A stretch of 64,000 bases of DNA, taken from Flavobacterium luteolum (GTDB lineage Bacteria > Bacteroidota > Bacteroidia > Flavobacteriales > Flavobacteriaceae). The notes beneath the pieces are model-generated. The model had not been told where the DNA came from. It did not search any database and saw only the letters and a program-made list of their open reading frames with translations. The position numbers and the translations under genes were made by a program. Shown here in pieces: positions 46,818 to 56,106 of the stretch (positions within the stretch are counted from its first letter, which is position 1; each line of letters starts with the position of its first letter). The stretch lies in assembly GCF_027111275.1 (NCBI RefSeq), contig NZ_CP114286.1, forward strand, positions 4,760,501-4,824,500, read 5' to 3'.

Positions 46818-49238
46818 CTATCTCAAACTAGCACCAAGCTCAGTTTCAAAAGTCTGCTGTAATTTAGACATGATTTTGTCAATCTGAGTATCGGTCAAAG
46901 TTTTAGTATTGTCTTGAATAGTAAAACTCAATGCGTACGATTTTTTCCCTTCTGGTAATTTATCACCTTGGTAAACATCAAATAAGTTAACGTCTTTTAA
47001 AAGCGTTTTCTCTGTTTGTTTTGCCAAGTTAAAGATACTTTCGTAAGTCGTGCTTTGATCAATTAATAAAGCCAAATCTCTACGTACTTCTGGATATTTA
47101 GGAATTTCAGTGTATTTAATTTTTCCAGTAATGATTTTTAAAACCAAATCCCAGTTAAAATCAGCGTAATAAACATCTTGTTTAATACCGAAATGCTTTA
47201 AAATTGGCTTTTTAATAACGCCCATTTCAACCAAAACATCATTGTTATATGTGATTGCCGTTCCTTCAGAATAAATATCAGATTGAACTGGTGCATTCGA
47301 AATTTTTTCAATTCCTAAACGAGATAAAATAGCTTTTACATATCCTTTCAACAAGAAGAAATCTGTTGTTTTTTGCGGACTTGTCCAGCTTTCTTTGTTT
47401 CGGTTTCCAGAAACTAATAAAGAAAGGTGTTTATGCTCTTCATATCCGTTTAAATACTTGTGATATGTTTTTCCGAATTCAAATAATTTTAAATCCGAAT
47501 TTTTTCTATTGATATTATAAGAAACAGCTTCTAATCCAGAAAACAATAAAGATTGGCGAAGTGTCGCTAAATCACTACTCAACGGATTCAGCATCGATAC
47601 ATTATGTTCTTCTTTTAATGAAGTCGATAACTTTGCATACGCTGCAGTTGTCAATGAGTTAGCCATCATTTCGTGGAAACCTTGCGAATTCAACTGAGAA
47701 GCAATTACGTTTTGTACTTTGTAATCTTCTGTTCTTGGTGAATTTGCTACAGTAGCATTAAATTTCTTAGAAAAATTAATGTTGTTATAACCGTAAACTC
47801 TCAAGATTTCTTCGATTACGTCAATTTCGCGCTGAACGTCTACACGATATGCAGGAATCGTTAAACCTAAACCAGTATCAGAAACGCTGTTTACTTTAAT
47901 ATCTAAAGAAACCAAGATTTTTTTAATCGTATCTTTTGGAATTTCTTGTCCGATAATTTTAGAAACATGGCTGAAATTCAATAAAACAGAAAAATCCTCT
48001 ACTTTTTTAGGATAAACTTCCACAACATCAGAAGTGATTTTTCCACCAGCAACTTCCTGAATTAAAAGCGCTGCACGTTTTAAAGCATATTCTGTAATTG
48101 TTGGATCAATTCCTCTTTCAAATCTAAAAGAAGCATCAGTGCTTAATTGATGTCTTTTGGCTGTTTTACGAATGCTTACTGGATCAAAATAAGCACTTTC
48201 TAAGAAAATAGAAGTAGTTCCTTCAGAAACTCCAGATTTTTTACCTCCAAAAACTCCAGCAATACAAAGCGGGCCTTTTTCGTCGCAAATCATTAAATCT
48301 TCTTTGTGAAGTGTTCTTTCAACATCGTCAAGAGTTACAAATTTAGTTCCTTCAGCAGCTGTTTTTACAATAATTTTCCCGTTGATTTTGGCAGCGTCAA
48401 AAGCATGTAAAGGCTGCCCTAATTCATGAAGAACATAATTAGTAACGTCAACAATATTATTTTTTGGAGTTAATCCGATAGCTTTTAAACGGTCTTGTAG
48501 CCAGCTTGGAGATTCATGTACAGAAATTCCAGAAATAGTTACACCACAATATCTTGGAGCTAAATGAGTATCTTCAACATTTACATCAATTTTAAGCGTA
48601 CGCATGTCAACTCTAAAATTGCTTACAGAAGGTGTAATCAATTCTATGTTTACGCCACGCTGCAACATTCCCGCTCTTAAATCGCGCGCAGTTCCAAAAT
48701 GACTCATAGCATCGGCACGGTTAGGTGTCAATCCAATTTCGAAAACTTCATCATTTGCAATTTGAAAAACTTCAGAAGCAGGAGTTCCAGGAACTAAATC
48801 CTCAGCCAAAACCATAATTCCGTCATGGCTTGTACCTAAACCTAATTCGTCTTCAGCACAGATCATTCCGTGACTTTCCTGTCCGCGAATTTTTCCCTTT
48901 TTAATGGTAAATTCGGCACCTTCTTTATCGTATAAAACGGTTCCAATTGTTGCAACTGGCACTTTTTGTCCTGCAGCTACATTTGCAGCACCGCATACAA
49001 TTTGTACAGGAGCTTCTAAGCCAATATTAACGGTAGTAACTTTCAATCTATCAGCATCAGGATGTTTTTCGCATGTTAGAACGTGTCCAACAACAACGCC
49101 TGCTAAACCTCCTTTTATTGACTCGTATTTTTCGACAACTTCAACCTCTAAACCTAAATCTGTTAGTAATTCAGAAGTCTGCTCAGATGTCCAATCTGTT
49201 TTAATAAATTGTTTTAACCAGTTGTAAGATATTTTCAT
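46818..49238 (-). CDS. pheT: Phenylalanine-tRNA ligase beta subunit
   Basis: An 806-residue subunit of normal bacterial length. The N-terminal tRNA-binding (OB) domain spans about 40-150 (GVVVGHVLTCEKHPDADRL). The B3/B4 editing domain follows (HAFDAAKINGKI and nearby). The B5 region lies near 405-475, and the C-terminal FDX-ACB anticodon-binding domain begins near 710 (YPEVRRDLALLID). With PheS it charges tRNA-Phe. It stands alone here without pheS. A TATATTTG box lies 31 bases upstream. Confidence 0.97.
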   Translation of the reverse strand: MKISYNWLKQFIKTDWTSEQTSELLTDLGLEVEVVEKYESIKGGLAGVVVGHVLTCEKHPDADRLKVTTVNIGLEAPVQIVCGAANVAAGQKVPVATIGTVLYDKEGAEFTIKKGKIRGQESHGMICAEDELGLGTSHDGIMVLAEDLVPGTPASEVFQIANDEVFEIGLTPNRADAMSHFGTARDLRAGMLQRGVNIELITPSVSNFRVDMRTLKIDVNVEDTHLAPRYCGVTISGISVHESPSWLQDRLKAIGLTPKNNIVDVTNYVLHELGQPLHAFDAAKINGKIIVKTAAEGTKFVTLDDVERTLHKEDLMICDEKGPLCIAGVFGGKKSGVSEGTTSIFLESAYFDPVSIRKTAKRHQLSTDASFRFERGIDPTITEYALKRAALLIQEVAGGKITSDVVEVYPKKVEDFSVLLNFSHVSKIIGQEIPKDTIKKILVSLDIKVNSVSDTGLGLTIPAYRVDVQREIDVIEEILRVYGYNNINFSKKFNATVANSPRTEDYKVQNVIASQLNSQGFHEMMANSLTTAAYAKLSTSLKEEHNVSMLNPLSSDLATLRQSLLFSGLEAVSYNINRKNSDLKLFEFGKTYHKYLNGYEEHKHLSLLVSGNRNKESWTSPQKTTDFFLLKGYVKAILSRLGIEKISNAPVQSDIYSEGTAITYNNDVLVEMGVIKKPILKHFGIKQDVYYADFNWDLVLKIITGKIKYTEIPKYPEVRRDLALLIDQSTTYESIFNLAKQTEKTLLKDVNLFDVYQGDKLPEGKKSYALSFTIQDNTKTLTDTQIDKIMSKLQQTFETELGASLR

Positions 49239-49268
49239 TGTAGTTCTTTAATTCTTTGTATGAGGTTA

Positions 49269-49276
49269 CAAATATA
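49269..49276 (-). promoter_or_regulatory. Putative -7 box of pheT
   Basis: TATATTTG on the minus strand fits TAnnTTTG and lies about 31 bases upstream of the start codon at 49238. No clear -33 TTTG is found. Confidence 0.45.
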
Positions 49277-49481
49277 AGGATTGCGCATTGGAGTAGGAAA
49301 AAATTGAGTAGTTTTTTCTAGTTGTTTTTAATTGACCGAAAAATGCTGCTTACTAATTATTTAGCAATTTATGGATTGAAATTTTGATAAATGATTATTA
49401 TAAAAGAGCAAAAAAATCGAATGTGTAATTTTTGTGCTACAAGATGAATGAATAATGCTATTCTGTTTCTTTTTATGAAAC

Positions 49482-49489
49482 TAAATTTG
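49482..49489 (+). promoter_or_regulatory. Putative -7 box of the aldehyde dehydrogenase gene
   Basis: TAAATTTG fits TAnnTTTG and lies 24 bases before the ATG at 49513. The -33 box is not clear, which would fit a promoter that needs an activator such as the AraC-type protein nearby. Confidence 0.45.
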
Positions 49490-49512
49490 GAGTAAATCAA
49501 AAAAAGAATATT

Positions 49513-51018
49513 ATGAGTACCGCAGTAAAAAGACCTGAATTTAAGGCAAAATACGATAACTATATTGGCGGAAAATTTGTAGCGCCAATTACAGGAGAAT
49601 ACTTTGATGTAGTTTCTCCTATTGATGGAAAAGTATTTACAAAAGCAGCACATTCTGGAAAACAAGATCTCGAATTGGCTGTAGATACTGCCTATGAAGC
49701 ATTTAAAACTTGGGGAAAAACTTCTGTAACCGAAAGGAGTATTTTACTAAATAAGATTGCACAAAAAATTGAAGGCAATTTAGAATATATCGCTGCAGTT
49801 GAAACAGTAGACAACGGAAAACCAATTCGTGAAACACTTGCAGCCGATATTCCGTTAGCAATTGATCACTTTAGATATTTTGCTGGAGTTATTCGTGCAG
49901 AAGAAAGTTCGATAGCAGAATTGGATTCGCAGACGGTTTCTATTGCGTTAAGTGAACCTTTAGGGGTTGTGGCGCAGATTATTCCGTGGAATTTTCCAAT
50001 TTTAATGGCAGTCTGGAAAATTGCTCCAGCTCTTGCAGCAGGAAATACAATTGTCTTGAAACCAGCAGAAAGTACGCCAATATCTATTATGGTTTTAATG
50101 GAATTAATTGGAGATATTCTTCCTCCTGGAGTTCTGAATATAGTAAACGGATTTGGTGCCGAATTAGGTCGTCCGTTAGTAACTAATAAAAAAGTATCAA
50201 AAGCAGCATTTACAGGTTCTACCACTACAGGACGTTTGGTAATGCAGTATGCAACAGAAAATATTATTCCGGTTACATTAGAATTGGGCGGAAAATCTCC
50301 AAATATTTTCTTCCCATCAGTAGCAGATCATGATGATGATTTCTTTGACAAAGCCGTAGAAGGTGCCATATTATTTGCTTTAAATCAAGGTGAAATCTGT
50401 ACTTGTCCTTCTAGATTATTAATTCATGAAGATATTTACGACAAGTTTATCAAAAAAGTAATTGAGAGAACAGAAGCCATTATAGCTGGGAATCCCTTAG
50501 ATAAATCAACTATGATTGGTGCACAGACTTCAATTGTTCAGAAAGAAAAAATCATGTCTTATATCAAATTAGGAAAAGAAGAAGGCGCGGAATTATTGAT
50601 TGGAGGTGATGAAAATAAATTGGGTGGCGATTTAGAAGGCGGTTATTACATCAAACCGACTTTATTTAAAGGTCACAACAAAATGAGAATTTTTCAAGAA
50701 GAAATTTTCGGGCCAGTTTTGGCGGTTACGACTTTTAAAACTACTGAAGAGGCGATCGAAATTGCAAATGATACCATGTATGGTTTAGGAGCTGGAGTTT
50801 GGACACGTGATGCACATGAAATCTATCAGGTTCCAAGAGCGATTCAGTCTGGTCGTGTTTGGATTAATCAATACCATTCTTATCCTGCAGGAGCTCCGTT
50901 TGGAGGCTACAAACAATCTGGAATAGGCCGTGAAAATCATAAAATGATGTTGAGCCAGTATCGCCAAACCAAAAACATGCTGATTTCTTACGATAAAAAG
51001 AAATTAGGTTTCTTCTAA
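49513..51018 (+). CDS. NAD(P)-dependent aldehyde dehydrogenase (AldB/AcoD type)
   Basis: A 501-residue enzyme. Motifs: PWNFP (158-162), FTGSTTTG (cofactor loop, about 233-240), E257 in [10 protein letters not shown] as general base, and C296 in [11 protein letters not shown] as nucleophile. The NQGE.CTCPSR form is typical of the AldB/AcoD branch that oxidises acetaldehyde-like aldehydes to acids. Next to it are an alcohol dehydrogenase and a DUF779 protein, which fits an alcohol-to-acid pathway. Cytosolic. Confidence 0.95.
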   Translation: MSTAVKRPEFKAKYDNYIGGKFVAPITGEYFDVVSPIDGKVFTKAAHSGKQDLELAVDTAYEAFKTWGKTSVTERSILLNKIAQKIEGNLEYIAAVETVDNGKPIRETLAADIPLAIDHFRYFAGVIRAEESSIAELDSQTVSIALSEPLGVVAQIIPWNFPILMAVWKIAPALAAGNTIVLKPAESTPISIMVLMELIGDILPPGVLNIVNGFGAELGRPLVTNKKVSKAAFTGSTTTGRLVMQYATENIIPVTLELGGKSPNIFFPSVADHDDDFFDKAVEGAILFALNQGEICTCPSRLLIHEDIYDKFIKKVIERTEAIIAGNPLDKSTMIGAQTSIVQKEKIMSYIKLGKEEGAELLIGGDENKLGGDLEGGYYIKPTLFKGHNKMRIFQEEIFGPVLAVTTFKTTEEAIEIANDTMYGLGAGVWTRDAHEIYQVPRAIQSGRVWINQYHSYPAGAPFGGYKQSGIGRENHKMMLSQYRQTKNMLISYDKKKLGFF

Positions 51019-51032
51019 GAGAATATAAACTT

Positions 51033-51066
51033 GAGAATAGAAAGCTAAAAAGTTTTCTATTCTCTT
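51033..51066 (+). terminator. Hairpin between the two dehydrogenase genes
   Basis: GAGAATAGAAA pairs with TTTCTATTCTC across 10 bases. It is followed by TTAAAA rather than a long T run, so termination may be partial or the hairpin may stabilise the RNA. Confidence 0.5.
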
Positions 51067-51080
51067 AAAACCATAGAATT

Positions 51081-52115
51081 ATGCTTCCAAAAACAATGAA
51101 AGCTGCGGTCGTTAGAGAATTTGGTTCTCTTCTACAAATTGAAGAAGTTGAAGTAAAACGCCCAGGTAGAAATGAAATTCTTGTAAAAGTAATTGCAAGT
51201 GGAGTGTGCCACACCGATTTACATGCTGTAGATGGGGATTGGCCAGTTAAACCTAAAATGCCTTTAATTCCAGGACATGAAGCTGTCGGATATGTTGTTG
51301 CAGTAGGACCAGAAGTTAAAAATGTAAAAGAGGGAGACGCTGTTGGCGTGCCTTGGCTTTACAGTGCCTGCGGAGGCTGCGACCACTGTATTACAGGTTG
51401 GGAAACTTTATGCGAAAGTCAGCAGAATGGCGGTTACAGTGTAGATGGCGGATTTGCAGAGTATGTAATTGCAGATGCCAGATATGTTGGAATTTTGCCT
51501 TCAAATGTGAATTTTATTGAAATGGCTCCGATTTTATGTGCTGGTGTTACGGTTTACAAAGGATTAAAAGAAACTGAGGTGAAACCTGGCGAATGGGTTG
51601 CAATTTCTGGAATTGGAGGTTTAGGGCACGTTGCTGTGCAATATGCAAAAGCTATGGGGATGAATGTGGCTGCAATTGATATTGGAGATGATAAATTGGA
51701 ACTGGCAAAAAAATTAGGCGCCGATTTGGTGGTGAATGCTAAAAATCAAAATCCTGGAGAATTCTTAAAGAAAGAGGTCGGTGGAATGCATGGGGCATTG
51801 GTTACCGCAGTTTCTCCAATTGCTTTCAAACAAGGGCTTGAAACATTGAGAAGAAAAGGTACAATGGCATTAAACGGACTTCCTCCAGGCAATTTTGATT
51901 TGTCTATTTTCGATACCGTTTTAAATAGAATCACCATTAGAGGTTCTATTGTAGGAACTCGAAAAGATATGAAGGAAGCAATTGAATTTGCTGTTGACGG
52001 CAAAGTCAAAGCAACTGTCACAACTTCAAAACTAGAAGATGTAAACACCGTTTTTGATAAAATGAAAAAAGGTGAAATAGAAGGAAGAATTGTGCTAGAT
52101 ATAGCACAGTCCTAA
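51081..52115 (+). CDS. adhP: Zinc-dependent alcohol dehydrogenase (AdhP type)
   Basis: A 344-residue medium-chain dehydrogenase. Catalytic zinc ligands are C43 (GVCHTD) and H66-E67 (PGHEAVG). The structural zinc site is C97, C100, C103 and C111 ([15 protein letters not shown]). The NAD-binding motif is [17 protein letters not shown] near 176-192. Length and motifs match bacterial AdhP, which interconverts ethanol and acetaldehyde. The gene follows the aldehyde dehydrogenase by 62 bases. It may start at the second Met (MKAAVV), five codons later. Confidence 0.93.
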   Translation: MLPKTMKAAVVREFGSLLQIEEVEVKRPGRNEILVKVIASGVCHTDLHAVDGDWPVKPKMPLIPGHEAVGYVVAVGPEVKNVKEGDAVGVPWLYSACGGCDHCITGWETLCESQQNGGYSVDGGFAEYVIADARYVGILPSNVNFIEMAPILCAGVTVYKGLKETEVKPGEWVAISGIGGLGHVAVQYAKAMGMNVAAIDIGDDKLELAKKLGADLVVNAKNQNPGEFLKKEVGGMHGALVTAVSPIAFKQGLETLRRKGTMALNGLPPGNFDLSIFDTVLNRITIRGSIVGTRKDMKEAIEFAVDGKVKATVTTSKLEDVNTVFDKMKKGEIEGRIVLDIAQS

Positions 52116-52131
52116 ATAGTTGGTTATGTTA

Positions 52132-52168
52132 AAGCAGTAAAATCTTAATTGAATTTACTGCTTTTTTT
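52132..52168 (+). terminator. Terminator after the alcohol dehydrogenase gene
   Basis: AAAGCAGTAAAT pairs with ATTTACTGCTTT and is followed by a T run. It lies before the DUF779 start, so that gene is either read through at low level or has its own promoter. Confidence 0.75.
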
Positions 52169-52181
52169 AATTTTTATAGCG

Positions 52182-52556
52182 ATGATTAAACGAATTGATG
52201 CCACAGAAAAAGCAGTCGAACTGATTAATGTTCTAAAAGAAAAACACGGTGATTTAATGTTTTATCAGGCTGGAGGATGTTGCGAAGGTACACAGCCGCA
52301 GTGTTTTGAAAAAGGAGGTTATTATCAGCGAACTGGAGATGTTTGTATTGGTAAAGTTGAAGATGTTGAATTTTGGGTAGACAAAGATTTATTTGAATAC
52401 TGGAAACATGCTCACTTTACTCTTACTGTTATTGACGCATTTGGAGTAGGAGGTTTTTCTTTAGAAACTCCATTAAAAAAGACTTTTCAAATAGAATATA
52501 GGATTTTTACTCCCGAAGAAGAGAAGGATTTAGAACCGATCACAAGAATTGAATGA
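52182..52556 (+). CDS. DUF779 protein
   Basis: I take the ATG at 52182 (MIKRIDATEKAVELI), because the frame before it lies in the terminator. The protein has 124 residues. A Cys-rich motif GGCCEGTQPQCF near 38-49 and FWVDKDLFEYWKHAHFTL are characteristic of DUF779, a family commonly encoded beside aldehyde dehydrogenases. The biochemical role is not known; the Cys cluster could bind metal. Confidence 0.88.
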   Translation: MIKRIDATEKAVELINVLKEKHGDLMFYQAGGCCEGTQPQCFEKGGYYQRTGDVCIGKVEDVEFWVDKDLFEYWKHAHFTLTVIDAFGVGGFSLETPLKKTFQIEYRIFTPEEEKDLEPITRIE

Positions 52557-52564
52557 GTTTTTTT

Positions 52565-52620
52565 GTTTCAGGTTTCAAGTTTCAAGTTTCAAGTTTCAAG
52601 TTTCAGGTTTCAAGTTTCAG
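52565..52620. repeat. Eight GTTTCA(A/G) heptamers in tandem
   Basis: The 56 bases are eight uninterrupted 7-mers, GTTTCAG or GTTTCAA. The same heptamers flank the hairpin at 46575-46755. Located between the converging DUF779 and AraC genes. Confidence 0.9.
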
Positions 52621-52655
52621 GTTGAAAAACTTAGAACCTTAGCACCTTAGCACCT

Positions 52656-53579
52656 TTAATTAATATACAGTAACTGATACTGCTTTGGTGTTATTCCTTC
52701 GTATTTTTTGAATAATCTAATAAAGTAGTTGGCATCTTCGAAACCAGCCAAATAACAGACCTCGTTGATTTGTAAGCTTGGATTCTTCAATAAGTTTTTA
52801 GCACATTTTATTTTTTCATTCAAAATATACTCTATTGGACTCATTCCAAGTTCGCGTTTAAAGAAGCGGTAGAAAGAAGTTGTACTCATACAAGCTTTTT
52901 CGCTCAATACTTTTAAGCTCATATTCTCTTTTAGGTTTTGTTTGATATATTCGGTAACCTCTGTAATTGGATTATTGTTTTCAAGAAATTTTCCCTCATT
53001 AAGAGATTTTACTGTCTGCGTCTGAATAATTCTTATTAGCAGTTCTTTTAAAGTTAAATCGGCAAAAATATCTTTAGTGATCGATGTGCTCATGCATTCT
53101 TTGATGAGCTTATTAATCGTTGCAGCCATTTCTACATTGTTGTAAAAGAAATAATTCTGATAGTTTAACTGCCAGTACATGTTATTTCCTTCTTTCGGAT
53201 ATTGTTCGTTTAAGAAGTTTAAGATTTCTATAATCTTAGATTGATCAATAGCCAATGCCAGACATTGAGTCGGATTGCTTTTGGATGCTTCTGGAAAGTC
53301 AATTTTCATTTCTACATTTGAAGGCACAATTACAGTTTCCCCAGGCAGATATTCAAATTCAGGATCATCAAAAAGATGCATGACTTTCTTGCCGCGAAGC
53401 ATGCTGGTCACTACTAAGTCGTTAAATTTTAACGGAACCATTTTAGTCGATTCGTAGGTTTCAAACAAATTTAATTCACAATGATTCAGATTGTAAATAG
53501 TTCTGTTTTCGACAAGAGTTTTTAATGATTTTTCTTGCGATAATTGGAGCGGATTGACTAAAAATCGTTGGTTGTTCAT
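52656..53579 (-). CDS. AraC-family transcriptional regulator
   Basis: A 307-residue regulator. The N-terminal part resembles an AraC-type cupin effector domain (about 1-190). The C-terminal 100 residues hold two helix-turn-helix units (SLKVLSEKACMSTTSFYRFFKRELGMSP, in part, and INEVCYLAGFEDANYFIRLFKKYEGITPKQY, in part). It is convergent with the dehydrogenase cluster. AraC proteins beside AldB-type dehydrogenases often activate them, so this is a likely regulator of 49513-52556; the link is inference. Confidence 0.92.
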   Translation of the reverse strand: MNNQRFLVNPLQLSQEKSLKTLVENRTIYNLNHCELNLFETYESTKMVPLKFNDLVVTSMLRGKKVMHLFDDPEFEYLPGETVIVPSNVEMKIDFPEASKSNPTQCLALAIDQSKIIEILNFLNEQYPKEGNNMYWQLNYQNYFFYNNVEMAATINKLIKECMSTSITKDIFADLTLKELLIRIIQTQTVKSLNEGKFLENNNPITEVTEYIKQNLKENMSLKVLSEKACMSTTSFYRFFKRELGMSPIEYILNEKIKCAKNLLKNPSLQINEVCYLAGFEDANYFIRLFKKYEGITPKQYQLLYIN

Positions 53580-53650
53580 TAAATTTATTTTTTGGTGAAG
53601 ACTTTAAATTTAATGAAAATAAGAATATAAACGGCAGATTTAACGTTTTG

Positions 53651-54514
53651 TTAAATCAGTTCTTCAACGTGTTTTTTGATGTTTTCAGAAATTTTTCTTG
53701 TTGGAAGATCATTCTCGTCATTTCCAAACGGATCTTCAATTTCTTCGGCGATAAGCTCTAAACTTGCCAATACATAAAAGATAAAAACCACCACAGGCGC
53801 AACGAGATAGCCTAAGCTAACAGAATAGCCAAATGGAAGTGTCATGGTATAAAAGAAGATGAATTTCTTTATAAAAGCACTGTAAGAGTAGGGAATAGGA
53901 GTGTTTTTAATACGCTCACAAGCTCCGCAGATATCCGTAAAAGCTACTAATTCTTCATTTATGGTAATAAGCTGATCGCCAGATATTTTTCCCGCATCAT
54001 ACAAATCGTTAATTTTATGATACATTATTCTTTTTAACTGATTTGGTTTGTGTTTGTGATGGTCAATTTCCAAATCAACATCTTCAAAAAGTTGTTTGCT
54101 GGTTTCTTCGTCTTTTAAATGGATGTTCAGAATTTCAGCATACATCGGAATATATTTTCTAAAAAACTTTCTGTCATTCTCGTCTTTTAAAATTGCCGAA
54201 AGTTTTATAGCTAGATTACGGCTGTTATTTACAAGTCCGCCCCAAAGTTTACGGCCTTCCCACCATCTATCATAAGCCGTATTGGTTCTAAAAACGAGCA
54301 AAAGTGAAATCACGAATCCAAGCATTCCATGCATCATCGGAATGTTATAAATATAATCGTTTTTGGTTACCTTAAAATACTGAAGTTCGAGATAACATAC
54401 AATAGTGGCATATATTCCAATTGCAATCATAATCGTAAACAATTTTCGGACCGTATCCGATTTATGAAAATGGAAAATAAAAGTGAACCAGTCTTTGGTA
54501 TTGTATGTAATCAT
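53651..54514 (-). CDS. Bestrophin-type ion channel
   Basis: A 287-residue membrane protein of the bestrophin/RFP-TM family. Two hydrophobic segments near the N-terminus (LFTIMIAIGIYATIVCYL and MLGFVISLLLVFRTNTAYDRWWEGRKLWG, in part) include the family signature FRTN.AYDRWWEGR. Two more lie near 210-250. It probably forms a pentameric chloride or cation channel in the inner membrane. It stands alone; the regulator and efflux operons on its sides are separated by spacers. Confidence 0.93.
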   Translation of the reverse strand: MITYNTKDWFTFIFHFHKSDTVRKLFTIMIAIGIYATIVCYLELQYFKVTKNDYIYNIPMMHGMLGFVISLLLVFRTNTAYDRWWEGRKLWGGLVNNSRNLAIKLSAILKDENDRKFFRKYIPMYAEILNIHLKDEETSKQLFEDVDLEIDHHKHKPNQLKRIMYHKINDLYDAGKISGDQLITINEELVAFTDICGACERIKNTPIPYSYSAFIKKFIFFYTMTLPFGYSVSLGYLVAPVVVFIFYVLASLELIAEEIEDPFGNDENDLPTRKISENIKKHVEELI

Positions 54515-54671
54515 TGAAGTATGTTTTGAAACAAATTTAAATTAAAAATATATTCTGCTGTGTGTAAAATAGAAAAATATTCGGCACCAAGAATTATGAA
54601 TGATTTGAGATCATACAAACAGAATGTTTTCTCGAAAAAGGTTTTGTAATACTTCGCAATCATTAAAAAAA

Positions 54672-54735
54672 ATCTGCCAAATCTGCTAAATCTGCGAGAG
54701 AAAAATAGCTCGCAGATTTAGCAGATTCGGCAGAT
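54672..54735. repeat. 27-bp-stem hairpin of AAATCTGC units
   Basis: ATCTGCC, AAATCTGCT and AAATCTGCGAG (54672-54698) pair with 54709-54735 with a single mismatch. The arms are 9-mer repeats. It lies between the TolC and bestrophin genes, both on the minus strand. Likely an RNA hairpin or a mobile repeat. Confidence 0.85.
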
Positions 54736-54758
54736 ATAATTGGATTTTTAAAAGGAAA

Positions 54759-56069
54759 TTAGAAATTAATATTTCCAGCTAATTCTTTTAAGGCAATTTC
54801 AGATAATTTTGCTTCGTATTGTGCGTTGCTGTAACGCACTTTTGCATTGACATAATTTAACTGAGCAGTTCTAAAATCGAGTGTTGTAATGGTCCCGATT
54901 TTAAATTTGTCTAATGTGATTTCCAAATTCTGTCTGGCAATAGCTTCATTGTTTTCTTCTAAACCAATCAATTCCAAATTGGTTAAATACGTTTGAAAAG
55001 CAGTGCTTAATTGCGTATTTAAAATCGTGTTTTGCTGTTCTATGGCAATTTGCGAATTTTCGATTTGTAATTTGGCTACTTTCTCATTACGATGCTGATT
55101 AAAACCATCAAAAATGTTCATAGAAGCATTAAAACCATAATTTAAACCTTTTGAAGACGTTTCGCTGGTAAAACCTAAACTGGATTGACTTTCAGAGAAA
55201 TTATATCCCGAAGTTAATCTTAAAGTAGGATAACGGTCTGCTTTTATCTGTTTCAGCTGCAATTCGGCAATACGTTTATTGATTACCTGCGCTTCTAAAC
55301 CTGGATTTTGTTTTTGAGCCAAATCCATTAAATCTGCCAAAACTAATTTATTGTCTACTTTTACTTCATCTGTAACCTTGAAATCAATTTTTGGATCGCG
55401 CGCTAAATATTGGTTCAATAAAATTTTGCCATTAGCATAAGATTCCTTTTGTCTTAACAAAGCCACTTGATCTGAATTTAAATCTACTTGAGCGTTTAAA
55501 ACCTCCAATTTTGAAGCCTTTCCGATACTGAAACGGTTTTTAGCCAAAGTCAGACGCTGGTTCGAAATTACGATTGTAGTATCTAATGCGGCCAATTGCT
55601 GCTGTTGTAATACTAAATCATAATAAGCAGAATTTACCTGAGCAATTTTCAGTAAAATAGTTCTTTTAAGTTCTGCATCGCCCAATTTTTGTAGTTCTTT
55701 TAGCTGGTCTAGTTTAGCAAACATTTTCATTCCATCAAAAACAGTCCAGCCTAAACTAACACCGTAATTTAAACTGTTATTTTTGGCATTATTCAATGTC
55801 GTTGACGTACCATCTTGACGTACTTGTGTTGAATTCGTAAGATTGTTATTGTCTGTAATACTTGCCGTTGCAGTTGGCAACATTCCTGCATTTCCAATGG
55901 TAACGTTTGTTTCGTTTATTTTGGAATTGTTTTTGGCAATTTTAATCTCAAAATTATTTTCCAAAGCTATGGTCATAGCTTGTTCAATAGTAAGAACTTC
56001 CTGTGCCTTTGTCTGAATTGCACAAAAAAGCAGGATAAGTACTGTACAATATATTTTTTTGATATTCAT
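54759..56069 (-). CDS. TolC-family outer membrane efflux protein
   Basis: The frame opens at 56147, but the ATG at 56069 starts a clean signal peptide (MNIKKIYCTVLILLFCAIQTKAQ), so the protein has 436 residues. It shows two TolC-type helical halves (for example VLTIEQAMTIALENNFEIKIA and NPGLEAQVINKRIAEL) with long periodic Ala/Gln-rich helices. It forms the outer-membrane exit duct for the RND pump encoded upstream. Third gene of the adaptor-pump-TolC operon. Confidence 0.95.
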   Translation of the reverse strand: MNIKKIYCTVLILLFCAIQTKAQEVLTIEQAMTIALENNFEIKIAKNNSKINETNVTIGNAGMLPTATASITDNNNLTNSTQVRQDGTSTTLNNAKNNSLNYGVSLGWTVFDGMKMFAKLDQLKELQKLGDAELKRTILLKIAQVNSAYYDLVLQQQQLAALDTTIVISNQRLTLAKNRFSIGKASKLEVLNAQVDLNSDQVALLRQKESYANGKILLNQYLARDPKIDFKVTDEVKVDNKLVLADLMDLAQKQNPGLEAQVINKRIAELQLKQIKADRYPTLRLTSGYNFSESQSSLGFTSETSSKGLNYGFNASMNIFDGFNQHRNEKVAKLQIENSQIAIEQQNTILNTQLSTAFQTYLTNLELIGLEENNEAIARQNLEITLDKFKIGTITTLDFRTAQLNYVNAKVRYSNAQYEAKLSEIALKELAGNINF

Positions 56070-56106
56070 ATTCGTTTTCTTTAACCAAAAAGTATATTTC
56101 TGGTTT

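Noticed and set aside
52565..52620. Possible CRISPR-like array
   Set aside because: The units are 7 bases in direct contact with no spacers and no cas genes nearby.
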